Shown here: one piece after another, positions 14,560 to 16,155 of the stretch
How the letters are laid out: the number at the start of each line of letters is the position of its first letter
How positions within the stretch are numbered: position 1 is the first letter of the stretch
Assembly (NCBI GenBank): GCA_002721165.1
Contig: PBJS01000021.1
Location: 1 to 16,155, forward strand
Direction: 5' to 3'
DNA from: Legionellales bacterium
GTDB taxonomy: Bacteria; Pseudomonadota; Gammaproteobacteria; Eutrophobiales; Eutrophobiaceae
DNA length: 16,155 bases
Made by a program: the position numbers and the translations under genes
The notes under the pieces: model-generated
Told to the model about the DNA's origin: nothing
What the model saw: only the letters and a program-made list of their open reading frames with translations
The model's database searches: none

Positions 14560-16155
14560 TCATCCTGTTTTAATAATTTCATGCTGATGCAAGTAATGAT
14601 CATCAACAGGATAATTAGAGAATTCTATAGAATAAAAATCTTCAAAGAACGGCTTAAGAACTTCTTCAATTTTATTATCATATGTAGGTTCTATGTGATA
14701 AACCGTGCCTTGTGAATCAGTTTTAAATTCATGATTTGCAATCATTGGCTCACCAGATTTAAATACATATCGTGCCGTGCTAAACATCATTTCCTTATCA
14801 TCCATTGAATCATAAATTGTAATATCAGCATCAGCTCCTACACCTAGATGACCTTTTGTTTCTAAACCCAGTGCCTTTGCTGGACCTGCTCTGGTAATAA
14901 TCGCGATTTCATATAATGTGTACTCTCTTTTCAATTCGGGAAGAGAGCATTTTTTTAGGGCTTTTTGATTAACTCGTTTCATTTCTTCATGACGAAATTT
15001 TTCATCCATTAGAAGTTTTATAAGCTTGGGATAGGCCATAAAAGAACCACCATTGGGGTGATCTGTTGACAAAATTATTCGCCATGGATCTTCCGATAAT
15101 AAGAATAATTCTAATCCAATCGCCCACTGAAGCGTATGCATGTAAAGATGTTCTTGGTAAGTGAAAGGAAGAATACCACAGCCGCTTTCACATTCAGTAT
15201 CTGCATTAACCCATTTACCTTTAGTATGACCTTTTAGTACATATGCTAAAGGAGCATCAGCAGTCATAATAGTTGATTCACCAAACATCACCTGCCCAAC
15301 ATCACAGGTTATATTTGGATGATTATTTACATAGTCAGCTATTTCCGCAGCTTTTGATATTGGATTTTTACCAACTTCCCCTCCGTAACTATGAAATTGA
15401 ATATGTGCAATGTGCGCGCGTAGATCACCCGCAGTTTTCATAGTTTCAAGCGTTGTTATGTAATTTCCACTATGACCAAGATTGTTGCAATGAATATGAG
15501 GTGGATGAGGGTAGCCCTGTTTATTAACAGTTTTTACAAAAGCTTCTATTATTTGTCGCGGAGTTATATCACCAGATGGTCCAGTTTTTTCATCTATATC
15601 TGTCACATTTGAATTTTTTTTACCTTTCCAAGCCTCATCACCGCCAGGATTTACAAGTTTTACAGTGTACGCTTTTGTTGCATTTACCCACCAGGCAACT
15701 GCTTGTTCAAATTCTTCAAAACGCTTTTCACGTATTAAGTTATGAAGAAATATATTATTTCCTAAAAGTACATAGAATCCTTTATCAATGATTGGCGTGT
15801 CTTCAAATTCTTCTAATACATGCCGTGCACCTATAGGAGAAACGGCTGCTTCCATTGCGGTGGTATATCCCAATGTTGCATAGCGATATCCTGCTGCAAA
15901 TGTTGAAGGTGTTGTGCCACCGGAACCTGAGCGAGTAAAAGGAGTTGAAGGATGCACATCGTGACGACGTGCTTCAGGCGTTAATTTTCTTGCTAAGTTG
16001 ACCTTTGGTCCCGCAATATGACAGTGAATATCAACACCGCCAGGCATAATAACCATACCCTTAGCATCAATAATTGTTGCGTCGTCATCTACGGCATCAA
16101 CAATCTTTCCATCTTGAATGCAGATCTCTTTAATTTCACCGTTAATATTATTTTT
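14560..16155 (-). CDS. fhcA: Formyltransferase/hydrolase complex subunit A, 5'-truncated
   Basis: Amidohydrolase-fold subunit that hydrolyses the formyl-methanofuran analogue to formate; homologue of FwdA/FmdA. The frame is open to the right edge, so the N-terminus lies outside; 531 residues are visible, and probably only a few are missing (relatives are about 540-560). Upstream of the internal ATG 16056 the residues NGEIKEICIQDGKIVDAV continue the normal N-terminal beta-sandwich, showing that ATG is not the start. Metal-site motifs are GGVDIHCH (visible residues 39-46, HxH), PPHIHCNNLGHSGNY, and LSTDHPNGGSF, the last with the family's conserved Asp-His. The substrate channel also involves FhcD. 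The gene precedes fhcD by 7 bases. fhcB, the remaining subunit, probably lies upstream beyond the edge. Confidence 0.94.
   Translation of the reverse strand, partial: KNNINGEIKEICIQDGKIVDAVDDDATIIDAKGMVIMPGGVDIHCHIAGPKVNLARKLTPEARRHDVHPSTPFTRSGSGGTTPSTFAAGYRYATLGYTTAMEAAVSPIGARHVLEEFEDTPIIDKGFYVLLGNNIFLHNLIREKRFEEFEQAVAWWVNATKAYTVKLVNPGGDEAWKGKKNSNVTDIDEKTGPSGDITPRQIIEAFVKTVNKQGYPHPPHIHCNNLGHSGNYITTLETMKTAGDLRAHIAHIQFHSYGGEVGKNPISKAAEIADYVNNHPNITCDVGQVMFGESTIMTADAPLAYVLKGHTKGKWVNADTECESGCGILPFTYQEHLYMHTLQWAIGLELFLLSEDPWRIILSTDHPNGGSFMAYPKLIKLLMDEKFRHEEMKRVNQKALKKCSLPELKREYTLYEIAIITRAGPAKALGLETKGHLGVGADADITIYDSMDDKEMMFSTARYVFKSGEPMIANHEFKTDSQGTVYHIEPTYDNKIEEVLKPFFEDFYSIEFSNYPVDDHYLHQHEIIKTG

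Noticed and set aside
14553..14606. Upstream ATG for fhcD
   Set aside because: It overlaps the fhcA end by 47 bases and adds residues unlike the family. ATG 14552 gives the usual length and N-terminus.
1..16155. CRISPR array, insertion sequence, tRNA or rRNA genes
   Set aside because: No spaced direct repeats, transposase frames, terminal inverted repeats or tRNA-like folds were seen. The only long internal duplication is the fdh relic.

Overview
The window is an AT-rich stretch from a bacterial C1 (methanol/formaldehyde/formate) oxidiser. It carries a lanthanide-type PQQ methanol dehydrogenase (XoxF) cluster on the + strand. On the - strand it carries formyltransferase/hydrolase (Fhc) genes of the tetrahydromethanopterin-linked pathway, followed by ferredoxin, FprA-type reductase and NAD-linked formate dehydrogenase genes. 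Fhc with XoxF and a Methylobacterium Fdh1-like formate dehydrogenase (fused NuoE/NuoF beta subunit) suggests a proteobacterial methylotroph. The low G+C argues against the classical high-GC Methylobacterium type, and the exact lineage cannot be read from the sequence.

Left half (1-6333): the 3' part of a small secreted Cys-motif protein (2-385), a bidirectional terminator, and a divergently read fused SoxYZ-like carrier of the kind found near quinoprotein dehydrogenases (460-1320, -). A long non-coding region (1321-2045) rich in inverted repeats follows, then xoxF (2046-3983) with a strong UUCG-loop terminator. After it come a pseudoazurin-like blue copper protein (4139-4606), the periplasmic XoxJ protein (4645-5490) and an unrecognised secreted protein (5506-6333). 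No cytochrome cL (xoxG) gene is present; the blue copper protein sits where it might be expected.

Right half (6342-16155), all on the - strand, so transcribed right to left: fhcA (5' end outside the window), fhcD, fhcC, a 7Fe ferredoxin, a decayed scar, an FprA-type ferredoxin-NADP reductase, fdhB and fdhA. FhcABCD releases formate from the formyl carrier at the end of the H4MPT pathway and the formate dehydrogenase oxidises it to CO2 with NAD. The ferredoxin and FprA between them suggest a link to NADPH or ferredoxin pools. fhcB is not in the window and probably lies just beyond the right edge.

Two observations stand out. The roughly 240 bp between the ferredoxin and fprA hold a degenerate copy of the fdhB-end/fdhA-start junction, a scar of an earlier duplication or rearrangement. 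And the XoxF cluster pairs an unusual, Cys-rich XoxF with a cupredoxin and an unknown secreted protein, which may be an alternative electron-acceptor arrangement for lanthanide methanol dehydrogenase.
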